From an uncultured Cellvibrio sp. (GTDB lineage: Bacteria; Pseudomonadota; Gammaproteobacteria; Pseudomonadales; Cellvibrionaceae): a stretch of DNA of 64,000 bases. Under the pieces are notes generated by a model. The model had not been told where the DNA came from. It did not search any database and saw only the letters and a program-made list of their open reading frames with translations. Of this stretch, positions 46,213-54,626 are shown piece after piece. Where the stretch lies: the NCBI GenBank assembly GCA_946481735.1, contig CAMLOU010000001.1, forward strand, positions 1 to 64,000, read 5' to 3'. The position numbers and the translations under genes are program-made. Positions within the stretch are counted from its first letter, which is position 1. Every line of letters begins with the position of its first letter.

Positions 46213-47644
46213 GGTGGTGATCTCCGTGGTGATGGTGTTCATCTGGTGTGGCTGGCGTTGGTGTCATTGGGTCTGGGGTGTCAGTGATTGCCGGACGTTT
46301 TCCTATCGCCAAGCTCGTTCCCACTGCCAGGCTCAGGGCTGTACGCGCTTGCCAGTAGTGTTTGATCGCCTCAATGCGGTCGGCGGCCAGCTGGATTTCC
46401 TGTTGCTTGAGCGTTAATAAATCAAACGGACTGGCGAGCATGAAATTCACTTCCCGCTGGCTTTCGTCAAGCTGCGCTTGAGCGGTTTGTTGCAGGGCAA
46501 TCACCTCCTCGTGAGCCGCGCGGGCGTCGTCGAGTTGACGCAGGGCGAGGGCAATATCGTGTTCAATCTTGCGCAGCAGATGTTCCTCTTGCGCGCGTGC
46601 GACATCCTTTTCGGCATCCAGGGCAGCGAGCTTTGCCTGGCCCCGGTCGAACAACGGCAGACCAAACTCCACTTCCGGGCCGGCGTTGACCGCGCCGTCG
46701 AATTCCCGTTCTGCATTGATTCCGACGCTGATATCAGCCCACCGGCTGCGATTGATGAGCGGGCCTTGGCGAGCAAGCAACGCCTGTTGTTGGCGAACGA
46801 GTGCCAGATCCGGCCGGTGTTGCTGCGCCTGGGCCAGCAGGTCGGCAGCAGCAAAGTATTCCGCCGGCATGCCCGGCAGTTGCTCCGGTAGTGTCAGTGT
46901 TTCTTGCGGTCGCAATCCCAGCAGGTAGGCCAGACGCAAACGAGTGGTGTCCGCCGCAAGGCGGGCTTGCCGGATCTCGCCGCTGATCTGCTGCGCCGTG
47001 AGTTCATGGTGCAGGAATTCAGAGGGCGATAAATTGCCGGCGGTGCGCATGCGCTGCGCCAAAGCGTAGGCGGCCTCACTGGCTTGCTGGCGCCGTTGCT
47101 GAATACGCCACTGTGCCTGGGCCGCGAGGGCGGCAAAGTAGGCCGACTGGAGTTCGTGGATCGCCTCATCCAGACGCCGTTGCAGTTCCAGTTGCCGTTG
47201 CGTCAGAGCGACATCGGCCAGCTCCATTCGCAGGGAACGTGTCAGGAGGTCGAGTAAGGATTGGCTTAAGCCCATATCCAGTTGCCAACGTCCGCCACCC
47301 TCCGGGCGCAGGGCACCGATAGCGAAATGCGGGTTGGCGATCAGTCCGGCTTGGGCACGGCGCGCGTTGGCAATACCCAATTCAGCCAGCAGCATTTCAA
47401 TGCGCGGGGCATTCAGCAACATCAACTGCGTGGCTGCGTTAGGCGTGAGCGGCTGGTCCAGCAGCTGAGCAACACGGGTATCGTGTTGCTCCCCGGCCAG
47501 TTGTAAATCCGGATGGCGGCTGGCGAGATCCTGGTAGAAACCGGCAGTACCTTCCGAAGGCGGGTTCCAGCTTGCGCAGGCACCCAGGGTCATAGCGGCT
47601 GCCAGCAGTGCAGCACGGGGAATTAAGTGTGTGTTCATCATCAT
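46205..47644 (-). CDS. TolC/CusC-family outer membrane lipoprotein with His-rich tail
   Basis: An outer membrane efflux protein. The 479-residue product has a lipoprotein signal (LGAC, Cys23), then two TolC-like coiled-coil repeats (LAELGIANARRAQAGLIANP; LDEAIHELQSAYFAALAAQAQWRIQQRR; NFMLASPFDLLTLKQQEIQLA). The C-terminus is a Pro/Thr segment followed by DEHHHHGDHHHD, which would bind metal. The tail is not usual for TolC proteins. No RND or ABC pump lies next to it; it is followed by the multicopper oxidase and preceded by the small Cys/His protein, which suggests copper export or sequestration. It may work with a CusAB-type pump elsewhere. Confidence 0.85.
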   Translation of the reverse strand: MMMNTHLIPRAALLAAAMTLGACASWNPPSEGTAGFYQDLASRHPDLQLAGEQHDTRVAQLLDQPLTPNAATQLMLLNAPRIEMLLAELGIANARRAQAGLIANPHFAIGALRPEGGGRWQLDMGLSQSLLDLLTRSLRMELADVALTQRQLELQRRLDEAIHELQSAYFAALAAQAQWRIQQRRQQASEAAYALAQRMRTAGNLSPSEFLHHELTAQQISGEIRQARLAADTTRLRLAYLLGLRPQETLTLPEQLPGMPAEYFAAADLLAQAQQHRPDLALVRQQQALLARQGPLINRSRWADISVGINAEREFDGAVNAGPEVEFGLPLFDRGQAKLAALDAEKDVARAQEEHLLRKIEHDIALALRQLDDARAAHEEVIALQQTAQAQLDESQREVNFMLASPFDLLTLKQQEIQLAADRIEAIKHYWQARTALSLAVGTSLAIGKRPAITDTPDPMTPTPATPDEHHHHGDHHHD

Positions 47645-47731
47645 TGCCTGTCAGTTCGCCGTCTGCATGCAGTCCGGCTGGAAGATCATGTGAACCTGAC
47701 GCTGGGCGCCAGTCATCAACAAGGGCGTTGA

Positions 47732-48109
47732 TCAGGCAAATCTGGGTGGGCGATGGGGATTGTCGAGTAAGACGGAATACCAGGGTGGCGTAGGAAAATG
47801 CGTGTAGCGGGTGGGCAGGGTGGTTAATGCAGGCAAGCTGTCCGGTAAAAGGACGGCGCTGCCGAAATGGCAGGAGACCTGGCAGTGGTAGCAGGTATCA
47901 GTGCTATCGGAACCGGAAGGAAGGTTGCCCTCAGTTTGCTCAGTGCCGCCACAACCCTGATGAATATCAGCAGCCTGCTGTTGGGCTGATGCTTCGCTGG
48001 CGCGATCCAGCCAGTGGCAGGGCAACCACAAACCCGCCGCCGCTTGCAGCGGCAGCCACAGGCACAAAAGTGCCACGAGCAGGGTGTGAGATCGCTTAAG
48101 GGTTTTCAT
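47732..48109 (-). CDS. Small secreted Cys/His-rich protein (DUF2946-like)
   Basis: From the ATG at 48109 the product has 125 residues: a signal peptide ending near QAAAG, then a Cys/His-containing segment (WLPCHWLDR, DIHQGCGG, DTCYHCQVSCHFGSAVLLP). The spacing CYHCxxxCHFG suggests metal binding. Short proteins of this kind (DUF2946-like) are often first in copper-related operons. The frame is open upstream to 48178, but that runs through the promoter. It is the first gene after the CueR-type operator, so it is probably copper-induced. Confidence 0.7.
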   Translation of the reverse strand: MKTLKRSHTLLVALLCLWLPLQAAAGLWLPCHWLDRASEASAQQQAADIHQGCGGTEQTEGNLPSGSDSTDTCYHCQVSCHFGSAVLLPDSLPALTTLPTRYTHFPTPPWYSVLLDNPHRPPRFA

Positions 48110-48137
48110 CGTTATCCCAGGTTGAAAAAACCTGTCC

Positions 48138-48168
48138 ATCTTAAACCTTGCCCTCGGGGAAAGGTCAA
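48138..48168 (-). promoter_or_regulatory. CueR-type promoter and operator of the copper operon
   Basis: On the minus strand the -35 TTGACC (48168-48163) and -10 TAAGAT (48143-48138) are separated by 19 bases, the long spacer typical of MerR-family promoters. Inside it ACCTT and AAGGT form the inverted repeat of CueR sites, with an 11-base centre (48145-48165). The copA promoter of E. coli has the same layout and nearly the same arms. The -10 is 29 bases from the ATG of the Cys/His-rich gene. Confidence 0.9.
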
Positions 48169-48254
48169 GCCCTGGCACCTGAAGGATTGCAGATAATGCT
48201 GCCAGCCCTTAGGATGCTGCCCCTTGTTGGTGCGAACTGAGGCGAAAGACCTGG

Positions 48255-49232
48255 ATGATATTGAAATCACTGCTGCACGAATGCCGATTGCTGTTAGGTA
48301 TTGAGCGCAACACCACCAGTCACGGTGAAAAATTGATCTCGGCATTGGGAGCCGTGCTGGGTATCCTGGCAGTTTACTGGATTACCCGTTGGACCTTTCC
48401 CCACGGCTATATGAGTTCGGCCGGCAATTTTTTGATGGTGACCTCTATGGGCGCCAGTGCCGTGCTGCTGTTTGCGGTGCCCCATGGTGCCTTATCGCAG
48501 CCGTGGGCCGTATTCGGTGGCCATCTGATCTCCGCGCTGATCGGCGTTACCTGCCACCAGCTGTTTCCCCACCAGGCCTGGACCGGCGCTTTGGCGGTTG
48601 GCTTGGCTGTGGGGGCTATGCATTACCTGCGCTGCATCCATCCACCTGGCGGCGCCACGGCGCTGGCGGCGGTTATCGGCGGTTCAGAAGTCTATGCGCT
48701 TGGTTATCACTATCTGGTGATGCCCATCCTGATCAATGTGGTGGCCATCCTGGCCATGGCAGTGGTGTTCAACGGTTTATTCGCCCGGCGCCGCTATCCG
48801 GCGCATCTCTCTCGCAAACATAAAGCAGCGGTATCCACCAAACCGGCAGAGCGCCAATTCGAGCTGACGCACGAAGATTTTGCGGCGGCTATGCAGGAAT
48901 TGGACTCTTATGTGGATGTCACGGCGGAAGGCCTGACCGAATTACTGGAACTGGCCAAACAGCACGCTGAAAAAAATATTACTCACCCGGATGAAATTAT
49001 TGCCGGTCACTTTTACAGCAACGGCAAGCTGGGCAATCTGTGGAGTGTGCGGCAGGTGATTGATGCCTCTGCCGAGCAGGAAAGTGCGGCTAAGGATCAG
49101 GTGATTTATAAAGTCCTGGCCGGTGCCGGTGCTTACGATACCGGCATTTGCCGGCGCGACGAATTCCGGCAATGGGCGCGCTTTGAAGTCGTACAACAAC
49201 AAGGTCGTTGGGTAAAAATTGATGAGGATTAA
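48255..49232 (+). CDS. HPP-family membrane protein
   Basis: The 325-residue product has four membrane helices (residues 25-180) that include the HPP signature, HPPGGATALAAVIGG, and a GHLISALIGVTC helix. It ends in a soluble region of about 150 residues without recognisable CBS motifs. Plant and cyanobacterial HPP proteins have been linked to nitrite transport; the bacterial role is uncertain. It starts 145 bases from the copper gene's ATG and is divergent from it. Whether it is part of the copper response cannot be seen, as no second CueR site was found on its side. Confidence 0.8.
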   Translation: MILKSLLHECRLLLGIERNTTSHGEKLISALGAVLGILAVYWITRWTFPHGYMSSAGNFLMVTSMGASAVLLFAVPHGALSQPWAVFGGHLISALIGVTCHQLFPHQAWTGALAVGLAVGAMHYLRCIHPPGGATALAAVIGGSEVYALGYHYLVMPILINVVAILAMAVVFNGLFARRRYPAHLSRKHKAAVSTKPAERQFELTHEDFAAAMQELDSYVDVTAEGLTELLELAKQHAEKNITHPDEIIAGHFYSNGKLGNLWSVRQVIDASAEQESAAKDQVIYKVLAGAGAYDTGICRRDEFRQWARFEVVQQQGRWVKIDED

Positions 49233-49375
49233 GGCGTTTTTGTGATGGACAGAGCTGCATAGCGCGTTACAAATTACTACAAATTTATTCTGGGGAGACA
49301 AAATTTTCCACGCTACCATGCCCGTGTTTTTACCCGCTGATACAGCCCTGCATAACACGAGGTCCAGAGCAAATA

Positions 49376-50194
49376 ATGAACAGGAAAATGTTAAACGCGC
49401 GCATCAAGCACATGTCATTAGCTGGTGCGCTGGCCATCGGCCTGATGGGCCCCACGCTGGCCAACGCCACCACCGTGCAATTCCAGACTGTCATGGGTGA
49501 TTTTGAAGTTAACCTGTTTGACAAAACCACACCCAAAACGGTTGAAAACTTTCTTAAGTATGTTGAGGAAGGTGCATTTGAAAATACCGTCGTGCATCGC
49601 TCGGTACCGGGTTTTATTGTGCAGGGCGGCGGTTTTGAATATCCCGGCAACTTGCCACTTAAAGCGGTGACTTCACATCCTGCTGTTGTTAACGAACCCG
49701 TCTATTCCAATCGCCGCGGCACCATCGCTATGGCCAAAGTCGGCAACAACCCTAACAGCGCTACCAATCAGTGGTTTTTTAACCTTGCGGATAACAGCGG
49801 TAACCTGGATCGCCAGAATGGCGGCTTTACCGTATTCGGTCAGGTCACCGGTAACGGTATGGCCATTATCGATGCAATGGCGGCCCTGAGTCGCTTCAAC
49901 AAGGGTGGCGCCTTTAACGAGTTGCCCTTACGTAATTACACCACCGAAGACCATGAAGATGAGGTCAAAGTAACAGACGAGCATTTTGTGATGATTCAGA
50001 ATGTCGTGGTGCTTGATGAGAGCCCGGACACGGCCGATGGTCTGAACCCTGTGAAAAATACCTCGCTAGATGATGACGACGACAATGACTCCGGTGGTGG
50101 CGGTGGTGGTAGCCTCGGCTTTTTGACTATACTACTGCTTGGCTTCCTGGCCGCGGCGCGCAAGATGGTTGTGCGGAGGCGCCAGGTTTCATAA
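49376..50194 (+). CDS. Cyclophilin-type peptidyl-prolyl isomerase with GlyGly-CTERM anchor
   Basis: An exported cis-trans prolyl isomerase. The 272-residue protein has a signal peptide (residues 1-30, ending TLANA), then a cyclophilin domain with the catalytic Arg in VVHRSVPGFIVQGGGF and NSATNQWFFNLADNSG, as in PpiA. The domain ends near residue 215. A Gly-rich acidic linker (DDDDDNDSGGGGGG) follows, then a hydrophobic helix and a basic end (ARKMVVRRRQVS), the GlyGly-CTERM layout processed by rhombosortase. It is therefore expected to be cut and surface-attached or released. That a PPIase carries this sorting signal is unusual. Confidence 0.88.
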   Translation: MNRKMLNARIKHMSLAGALAIGLMGPTLANATTVQFQTVMGDFEVNLFDKTTPKTVENFLKYVEEGAFENTVVHRSVPGFIVQGGGFEYPGNLPLKAVTSHPAVVNEPVYSNRRGTIAMAKVGNNPNSATNQWFFNLADNSGNLDRQNGGFTVFGQVTGNGMAIIDAMAALSRFNKGGAFNELPLRNYTTEDHEDEVKVTDEHFVMIQNVVVLDESPDTADGLNPVKNTSLDDDDDNDSGGGGGGSLGFLTILLLGFLAAARKMVVRRRQVS

Positions 50195-50230
50195 CGCAGC
50201 TTCGCTAGCGACAAAGGAACAGGAGCGGTA

Positions 50231-50635
50231 ATGATTACGTATTTCTACTGGGCAGTGGTCATCGCCCTGGCAATGGGTGTGTTGTGGTTGCTGGGGCGGT
50301 TGAATAAATGGAAGGCGGGATTTATTGCCGCGTTGATTATCCTGTTAGTCGGCTGGGCGGCTTATTTTTTCCACTTTGAACAGGTTTTTGTCAAACGCTA
50401 CGGTGGCGTTATGTCCATCACCGTACCGGATGGCCAGATGCATATCACTGCCACCTGGAAAGATGACAACCTGTGGATCGAGAATTACGATCCCGAAACC
50501 AATACGTGCCATTTCAATGAATATTCCAAAGGAAATTTGTTGCAGGGCAAGGTGGTGATCAAAAATTGTAATCCCTTCCGTCATCACTCGGGCCGTAGCC
50601 AACCGGGTGCCGCTGTACCGGTAATCAGTGAATAG
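50231..50635 (+). CDS. Hypothetical membrane protein
   Basis: The 134-residue protein has two N-terminal membrane helices (MITYFYWAVVIALAMGVLWLL and AGFIAALIILLVGWAAYFF) and a soluble region with beta-strands (YGGVMSITVPDGQMHITATWKDDNLWIENYDPETNTCHFNEYSKGN). It contains two Cys residues that could form a disulfide. Start has a GGAGCGG site. I do not recognise a family. It is 36 bases after the cyclophilin gene and ends in a strong terminator, so it may be in the same transcript. Confidence 0.6.
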   Translation: MITYFYWAVVIALAMGVLWLLGRLNKWKAGFIAALIILLVGWAAYFFHFEQVFVKRYGGVMSITVPDGQMHITATWKDDNLWIENYDPETNTCHFNEYSKGNLLQGKVVIKNCNPFRHHSGRSQPGAAVPVISE

Positions 50636-50650
50636 AGCGATGTAAAAAAA

Positions 50651-50686
50651 TAAAGCGAGAGGGTTACCCGTCTCGCTTTATTTTTT
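50651..50686. terminator. Bidirectional terminator
   Basis: TAAAGCGAGA and TCTCGCTTTA form a perfect ten-base-pair stem with a GGGTTACCCG centre, flanked by seven A residues on the left and TTTTTT on the right. It lies between convergent genes at 50635 and 50710 and can serve both. Confidence 0.9.
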
Positions 50687-50709
50687 GGCTTTCTATTACG
50701 CCGAAGAAT

Positions 50710-51129
50710 TTATACCGCGATTGAATCGTATACCACTACTTTGCGCCACAGGTGTGCATGCTCATCAATAAATTTTTGATGCAGAGGATGCGCCTGGTAA
50801 ATATTCTGCCCTTCCACATCATCAAAACACAGCATCTCTGAGACCTGATAACTGTTGTCTACCACATCGCGTTTTTCGGTGGATGCTGGTATGCCCACGT
50901 GGATCGCCCGTACAGTTTCGATTGCGCCCAGGGCTTTGATACCGGCAATCAGTTTTGCTTGATCTTCTTTGGAATCCGGATTCTTTAACCAGAAAAATAC
51001 TTTGTGAATCAGTTTGGGTAATTCCGGTTGTGCGCTGGGTTTTTCTGCCTGGATATTAAGCGAAGCGGTAGCCGCTACACCCAGCAGCGCGGTGCCCGCC
51101 AGAAATTGTCGACGATTGCTATGTTCCAT
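50710..51129 (-). CDS. Exported Dabb-domain (stress-responsive alpha/beta barrel) protein
   Basis: The 139-residue protein has a twin-arginine-like signal (NRRQFLAGTALLGVAATASL), then a Dabb domain (LIHKVFFWLKNPDSKEDQAKLIAGIKALGAI; YQVSEMLCFDDVEGQNIYQAHPLHQKFIDEHAHLWRKVVVYDSIAV). The fold forms dimeric barrels, and many members have unknown enzymatic roles. A Tat signal means it is exported folded. It is convergent with the membrane protein gene, with a shared terminator between. Confidence 0.82.
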   Translation of the reverse strand: MEHSNRRQFLAGTALLGVAATASLNIQAEKPSAQPELPKLIHKVFFWLKNPDSKEDQAKLIAGIKALGAIETVRAIHVGIPASTEKRDVVDNSYQVSEMLCFDDVEGQNIYQAHPLHQKFIDEHAHLWRKVVVYDSIAV

Positions 51130-51401
51130 AGCCTTGACTCCCCTTGATTGTGCAATGGTGATTGATCAGTAATGGATAACGCACCGTAAAATTACAGTGA
51201 TAGGCCTAACAAGCAATCATTTTTACGGAACATTACGGTTTTGAAACAGGCATCCTGGGGATATGTTCGCAAATAACCCAAAACACGGGTTTGGTCAGCC
51301 GCTGGAACTTTTTTTTCTATCATTGATATTTATTCGTCCTGCCGTTTTTTTCCCACTATGATTACACGAGCAGTGAGAATAAATAAGAGGAGAGTAGCAG
51401 C

Positions 51402-52409
51402 GTGACTAACAACAGCCCCAACCGTGTGATTCGCTATTCCTGGTTGGTCCTCATCAGTTTTATCAGCGTTATAGGTGCCGCGCAAGCGGCAGTCGTCAAA
51501 GGCAAACATTGCGCGGCGATTCAGAAAGCCATCAATCAATTGCCCGCTGCCGGTGGTGGAGTTCGCATACCGGAGGGGGTTTACCTGTGTCATAAACCCA
51601 TCGTGATTGATCGCGATAATGTCAGTTTGCGGGGGGAAGGGGCCGGCACCTTATTGCGCCTGGCGGATGGGGCCAATGCGCCGGTTGTGGTGATGGGGCA
51701 GGCTATCCCCATTCCTGATACCCAGCGCCGCCATATTGTTGTGAGCGATTTAATGATTGACGGTAATCGCCATAACCAGAGCTCAGAGTGTATGGGCGGT
51801 CCTTGCAGCGAAGCGTTTCCCTTGCGCAACAATGGCATCTCAATTCGCCATTGTTTTGATTGTCGTGTCGAGCGTGTGACAGTGCACAGCGCCAGTTCCG
51901 GTGGCCTCGTTACTGAACTCACCAGCCGCCGCCTGACCATCCGGGATTACACGTCTTACAATAACGAGTTCGATGGCCTGGCCGGTTATGAAACGGAAGA
52001 AAGTTTATTCAGTGGTATTCACCTTTACGATAACCAGGCTGCGGGTTTTTCGTTTGATATCCGTTTCAACAATAATGTCTTCAATGATGTGCTCATTGCC
52101 AACAGCGGCAGCGTGGGCATTTTTATGCGCGATTCCTTCGACAACCTGTTCAGCAACGTGCAAATACTCAACAGTAAACAACACGGCATCTTTCTGGCGC
52201 AAGTTGATGATGATGCGAGTAAACCGGCAGCGGGAAATAGCTTTACCGGATTGGTGGTTGCGCGGGCGGGTGGTTACGGCGTGGTAGCGAATGATGCCTC
52301 CTGCAACAATACCTTACTGACGGGGGCACAACTGATTGATAACAGCGCCGGGTGTATCTATGAAGCGACGCCGGCATTGGTAGCCAACCTCGGGACGATC
52401 TGTCGTTGA
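51402..52409 (+). CDS. Secreted right-handed beta-helix protein
   Basis: A 335-residue secreted protein: signal peptide to residue 29 (AAQA), then a pectate-lyase-like beta-helix (AAIQKAINQLPAAGGGVRIPEGVYLCHKPIVIDRDNVSLRGEGAGTLLRLADG). Repeated coils follow, with Asn ladders such as 'YTSYNNEFDGLAGY', 'RFNNNVFNDVLIANSGSVG' and 'DNLFSNVQILNSKQHG'. The layout resembles polysaccharide lyases and epimerases, but catalytic residues cannot be assigned from sequence. The start is GTG. It is convergent with the kdpE gene at the 3' end. A role in plant or algal polysaccharide attack would suit the organism but is inference. Confidence 0.75.
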   Translation: MTNNSPNRVIRYSWLVLISFISVIGAAQAAVVKGKHCAAIQKAINQLPAAGGGVRIPEGVYLCHKPIVIDRDNVSLRGEGAGTLLRLADGANAPVVVMGQAIPIPDTQRRHIVVSDLMIDGNRHNQSSECMGGPCSEAFPLRNNGISIRHCFDCRVERVTVHSASSGGLVTELTSRRLTIRDYTSYNNEFDGLAGYETEESLFSGIHLYDNQAAGFSFDIRFNNNVFNDVLIANSGSVGIFMRDSFDNLFSNVQILNSKQHGIFLAQVDDDASKPAAGNSFTGLVVARAGGYGVVANDASCNNTLLTGAQLIDNSAGCIYEATPALVANLGTICR

Positions 52410-52418
52410 GCTTGCAGG

Positions 52419-53105
52419 CTACTCGGTAAGTGGCAGGAATCGATATCCCACGCCCGGCTCGGTTTCAATGTAACGCGGAGCAGTGGGATCATCACCCAGC
52501 TTGGTGCGCAAACGGCCGATGAAAATTCGCAGGTAATGGGTGTCTTCCACATGGGATTTACCCCAGATTTCTTTCAATAATTGCTGCTGGGTCACGATGT
52601 GTCCGGCGTGATTCATCAAGGTTCTGAGCACATCAAACTCCTTGCGCGACAATTTAACCGGCTCGTTATCAACAACGAGTTTTCGCTCCTGCAAATTAAT
52701 GTACACCCGTTCATCCTGATAGATTGCTGCGGGCATCACTTGCTTGCCATACAGTTTGAGCAGCGAGCGCATACGAGCCAGTAATTCCTGAATACCAAAT
52801 GGCTTTACCACATAATCATTGGCGCCATTATCCAGTGCGTGCACTTTTTCAGATTCACGGCTGCGTACCGACAATACAATAACCGGCTGCTGGTAAAAAT
52901 CGCGCAATTGCAGAAGTACATCCTGTCCATCCATGTCAGGTAAACCGAGATCGAGAATCACCAGGTGCGGTGCTTCCAACGCTGCCAGCGCCAGACCTTG
53001 CTGCCCGGAGTCAGCCTCAATGACTTCATAGCCCTGGGCGGTCAATCCGATATGAAGAAACCGGCGTATTTGCGGTTCATCATCAATAATTAAAATCTTG
53101 CTCAT
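52419..53105 (-). CDS. kdpE: KdpE-like response regulator
   Basis: An OmpR-family response regulator. From the ATG at 53105 it has 228 residues, with a receiver domain (acceptor Asp52 in VILDLGLPDMDG, acidic pair at the N-terminus IIDDE, Lys in VKPFG) and a C-terminal winged helix (LSRKEFDVLRTLMNHAGHIVTQQQLLKEIWGK; YLRIFIGRLRTKLGDD). The KdpE-like ISCWGQ and EPGVGYRF end fits. It overlaps the kinase gene by four bases (ATGA), so they are translationally coupled. kdpFABC genes are not present next to it; trkH is in the same operon. Confidence 0.9.
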   Translation of the reverse strand: MSKILIIDDEPQIRRFLHIGLTAQGYEVIEADSGQQGLALAALEAPHLVILDLGLPDMDGQDVLLQLRDFYQQPVIVLSVRSRESEKVHALDNGANDYVVKPFGIQELLARMRSLLKLYGKQVMPAAIYQDERVYINLQERKLVVDNEPVKLSRKEFDVLRTLMNHAGHIVTQQQLLKEIWGKSHVEDTHYLRIFIGRLRTKLGDDPTAPRYIETEPGVGYRFLPLTE

Positions 53106-54622
53106 GGCGTTTCCTTTGAGTTTTCCAAAGGTAATTCTATTCTCACACAACAACCCCGTCGGGCTTCATTCTTCATCTCGGGATTATCATGGATAGTGAC
53201 CTTGCCCCCATGGGCAGCGATCATTCCCCGGCAGATTGTCAAGCCAAGGCCGCTCCCGGATTTGCGGCGGTCACCTTGTCCGGCGGTATGGAAACGTTCA
53301 AACACTTTTTCTTTTTCGCTGTCATCAATGCCCGGGCCGGTATCGCACACGGTGATGACAAGGTTGTGCGCCTCTGCGACACAATTCAGGCGAATGTCTG
53401 AATCTGCCGGTGAAAATTTCACGGCGTTATCGAGCAGGTTAAACAATGCTTGTTCAATCAGCGCGGCATGTACATACAGGAGCGGCAAATGCGGGGCAAG
53501 TTTGATCGACAGAGTATGTTCCTGCAATAGCGGTGCGATTCGCTTTTTAATCACACTGACAATTTCGGCAACACTGACCCAATGTCGCTCCAGGCGCAGT
53601 TCGCCAAAACCCAGGCGGGTCATGTCCAGTAAATTTTGCGTGTAACGATTGAGCCGTTGCGCTTCTTCCAATACCGTGGCCAACAACTCCCGTGTCTGGA
53701 ATTCGTTTAAATCTTTTCCCATCTCAAGCAGTGTGGATGCAGCACCAATCATTGCCGTCAGTGGTGTACGGAAATCGTGGGATACCGATGACAGCAACGC
53801 TGAACGCAGTAGTTCATTCTCTTTCGCTACACGCTCCTGTGCCAGATCGCCAACCAGCCGGATGCGTTCAAGAGATTGATTAACCTGACGTTGCAACAGC
53901 GTAAAAAAATCACGCTCAAGCAACGTCTCTTGCCATTCAGGGAGCCGGATAAACGCCAGAATCCGTTTACTGTTGTGAAGAAAATATCCCCCCAGTTCCC
54001 GCTCCAGATTTGCTAACTGGTGCAGCGTATCCCGCGACATCCTGGTTTTGAATAATCGGGCGAGTTTTTCTGTCTGCGAATGATCAAGGTGACTGAACGC
54101 TGGCGAGGGTGGCTGTAACGGATCATAGAAGGCGACGTGATAGCGGGCATTCCACGCACCGACGGCGTGTTCAAATGCCGCCATCACCTGTTCAATATCA
54201 ATGGCCCTGGATAAATGTTCAAGCATATCCAGTTCAATACGGCTCATGGTTTCGCGACGTTGTACCTCCTCGGCATTCAGCTTGAGTTTCGCCGCAAGGT
54301 GGCCCACCACTAGCGCGGTCACCAGGAAAAAGAAAACACTCAGCAGATCCTCACGATGGGTGATGAGCAGCGAGCCATAAGGTTCGGTAAAAAAATAATT
54401 GAAGGCGAGGAATCCCGATACGGCGCTGATCAAGGTCAGCCGTAAGGTAAATTGGGTAGCGATAAAGATAACCACCAATAAATACAGCAGGGTCAGATTC
54501 GCTTTAGGCATGACACTGCTGATGGCGAAGGCCAGGGGAGTGATCAGCCAGGGAAGGAATAACGCCAGGGGCCAACCTGATTTTCGCAGGCGCGGGCGCA
54601 GCATGTCGGCGATTGTCTTCAT
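53102..54622 (-). CDS. kdpD: KdpD-like sensor histidine kinase lacking the N-terminal KdpD/Usp domains
   Basis: A membrane histidine kinase of 506 residues. It begins with the four-helix DUF4118 segment (LALFLPWLITPLAFAISSV through LLSVFFFLVTALVVGHLAA), then a GAF-like region and the kinase core: His282 in LLSSVSHDFRTPLTAMIGAAS, the N box LFNLLDNAVKFSP, and the G boxes DTGPGIDD and GSGLGLTICRGMIAAHGG. Full-length KdpD is about 890 residues and has an N-terminal KdpD/universal-stress region that is missing here; no remnant is seen upstream, because trkH ends four bases before. The operon order is trkH-kdpD-kdpE. Confidence 0.88.
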   Translation of the reverse strand: MKTIADMLRPRLRKSGWPLALFLPWLITPLAFAISSVMPKANLTLLYLLVVIFIATQFTLRLTLISAVSGFLAFNYFFTEPYGSLLITHREDLLSVFFFLVTALVVGHLAAKLKLNAEEVQRRETMSRIELDMLEHLSRAIDIEQVMAAFEHAVGAWNARYHVAFYDPLQPPSPAFSHLDHSQTEKLARLFKTRMSRDTLHQLANLERELGGYFLHNSKRILAFIRLPEWQETLLERDFFTLLQRQVNQSLERIRLVGDLAQERVAKENELLRSALLSSVSHDFRTPLTAMIGAASTLLEMGKDLNEFQTRELLATVLEEAQRLNRYTQNLLDMTRLGFGELRLERHWVSVAEIVSVIKKRIAPLLQEHTLSIKLAPHLPLLYVHAALIEQALFNLLDNAVKFSPADSDIRLNCVAEAHNLVITVCDTGPGIDDSEKEKVFERFHTAGQGDRRKSGSGLGLTICRGMIAAHGGKVTIHDNPEMKNEARRGCCVRIELPLENSKETP

Positions 54623-54626
54623 GGGA

